From positions 1 to 5,596 of the forward strand of contig CAAGCE010000020.1 in NCBI GenBank assembly GCA_900768245.1: 5,596 nucleotides of DNA, written 5' to 3'. How positions within the stretch are numbered: position 1 is the first letter of the stretch; the number at the start of each line of letters is the position of its first letter. Source of the DNA: Oscillospiraceae bacterium (GTDB taxonomy: Bacteria; Bacillota; Clostridia; Oscillospirales; Ruminococcaceae). A program made the position numbers and the translations under genes. This document shows positions 5,363-5,596 of the stretch, piece after piece. The notes under the pieces are model-generated. The model worked only from the letters and a program-made list of their open reading frames with translations, had not been told where the DNA came from and did not search any database.

Positions 5363-5392
5363 ACTTGTGAGATACCTCACAGCTCGTCGGCT
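5332..5392 (+). repeat. 61-bp cassette-end repeat, copy C
   Basis: Same element as 3302-3362, offset by exactly 2030 bases, with a single substitution at 5386. That substitution turns a U-A pair of the outer stem into U-G. It includes the same AGAGCC/AGACGC block at 5332-5357. Confidence 0.9.
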
Positions 5393-5397
5393 CTTTT
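5352..5397 (+). terminator. KTR-type hairpin terminator, copy C
   Basis: Outer stem AGCCGATGA (5354-5362) / TCGTCGGCT (5384-5392), inner stem TGTGAG (5366-5371) / CTCACA (5376-5381) with an ATAC loop, then CTTTT (5393-5397). It closes the PadR-controlled operon. Confidence 0.88.
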
Positions 5398-5419
5398 ATT
5401 ATCGAAAAATTTGGCAGCA

Positions 5420-5457
5420 CAGCCCACCAAATAAAAAAACGGTGCTTTGGTGGGCTG
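5420..5457 (+). other. strong stem-loop in the leader-like region
   Basis: Perfect 12-bp inverted repeat CAGCCCACCAAA (5420-5431) / TTTGGTGGGCTG (5446-5457) with a 14-base loop containing A7. There is no T-run after it on the plus strand. AGCAC (5416-5420) can alternatively pair with GTGCT (5442-5446), which excludes the main stem. This allows an either/or switch. Confidence 0.55.
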
Positions 5458-5485
5458 CTCTGTCACGCCCAAACAAACATAGTGC

Positions 5486-5522
5486 ATCCCTCCAAGCCTG
5501 TTTAAGGTTTGGAGGGATTTTT
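5486..5522 (+). terminator. intrinsic terminator or attenuator
   Basis: A 14-bp stem with one G-U pair (5486-5499 / 5505-5518), a five-base GTTTA loop and a T-run at 5518-5522. It is a textbook intrinsic terminator. No gene ends just upstream on this strand apart from the operon already closed by the hairpin at 5354-5392. It therefore more likely attenuates a transcript starting in the preceding 90 bases. The GGAGGG in its 3' arm (5511-5516) is also a ribosome site for the small ORF that follows. Confidence 0.7.
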
Positions 5523-5579
5523 ATGTGTTGGTCTAATATGACCGCAACGCTGCTCATCAGAAGCAGCGGATACATATAG
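5523..5579 (+). CDS. 18-codon ORF, possible leader peptide
   Basis: ATG at 5523 to TAG at 5577-5579, encoding MCWSNMTATLLIRSSGYI. GGAGGG lies 6 bases upstream inside the 3' arm of the terminator stem, so folding of the stem would hide the ribosome site. It overlaps the 7-bp hairpin CGCTGCT (5548-5554) / AGCAGCG (5562-5568). Short ORFs in this position often serve as attenuation leaders for antibiotic-inducible resistance genes. The gene they would serve is outside the window, so the role is a guess. Confidence 0.3.
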   Translation: MCWSNMTATLLIRSSGYI

Positions 5580-5596
5580 AGTGTCACGCAGAAACG

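Noticed and set aside
3302..5392. Integron-type attC sites and cassettes
   Set aside because: The repeated hairpins resemble cassette ends, but I see no RYYYAAC-type core sites and no integrase in the window. Each unit carries its own promoter, and the stem changes favour an RNA role.
1884..5392. CRISPR array
   Set aside because: There are only three repeats, more than 1 kb apart, with genes between them.

Overview
The window looks like a cargo region of an integrative conjugative element (ICE) from a low-to-mid GC Firmicute, most likely a gut Clostridium-class bacterium. Evidence for this is the strong AGGAGG-type ribosome sites, the Tn1549/CD1108-type CHAP peptidoglycan hydrolase of a conjugation module, and the small XRE, PadR and TetR regulators with AT-rich accessory genes. 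Base composition changes along the window. The CHAP and XRE part (about 160-1700) is visibly richer in GC than the cargo part (about 1930-5400).

Layout. Positions 1-159 hold the end of an unrecognised reading frame that appears to have been joined into the 5' part of the CHAP gene (155-1312), which has lost its N-terminal region. A bidirectional terminator (1319-1364) separates the CHAP gene from a convergent XRE regulator (1353-1703, minus). Two complete cargo units follow, each closed by the same element: a small cysteine-rich KTR gene whose last codons and stop run into a conserved hairpin terminator. Unit 1 (about 1930-3366) is a GNAT acetyltransferase, a TetR regulator and KTR. Its promoter carries two copies of a GACA-N4-TGTC dyad, presumably the TetR operators. 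Unit 2 (about 3367-5397) is a minus-strand PadR regulator, a divergent AbrB-like protein, a DUF998-like membrane protein and KTR. A decayed KTR gene with its hairpin (about 1776-1928) precedes unit 1. The last 200 bases contain strong RNA stems, an intrinsic terminator and an 18-codon ORF, which look like the leader of another cargo gene beyond the window.

The main point of interest is this modular array. Three copies of a KTR tail plus terminator lie in the same orientation, 1440 and 2030 bp apart, with unrelated self-regulated cargo between them. The two intact copies are 60/61 identical over the tail and hairpin, although the bodies of the two KTR genes have clearly diverged. I infer that the repeat is either a recombination seam by which cargo units are gained and exchanged, or a strongly constrained regulatory RNA, or both.
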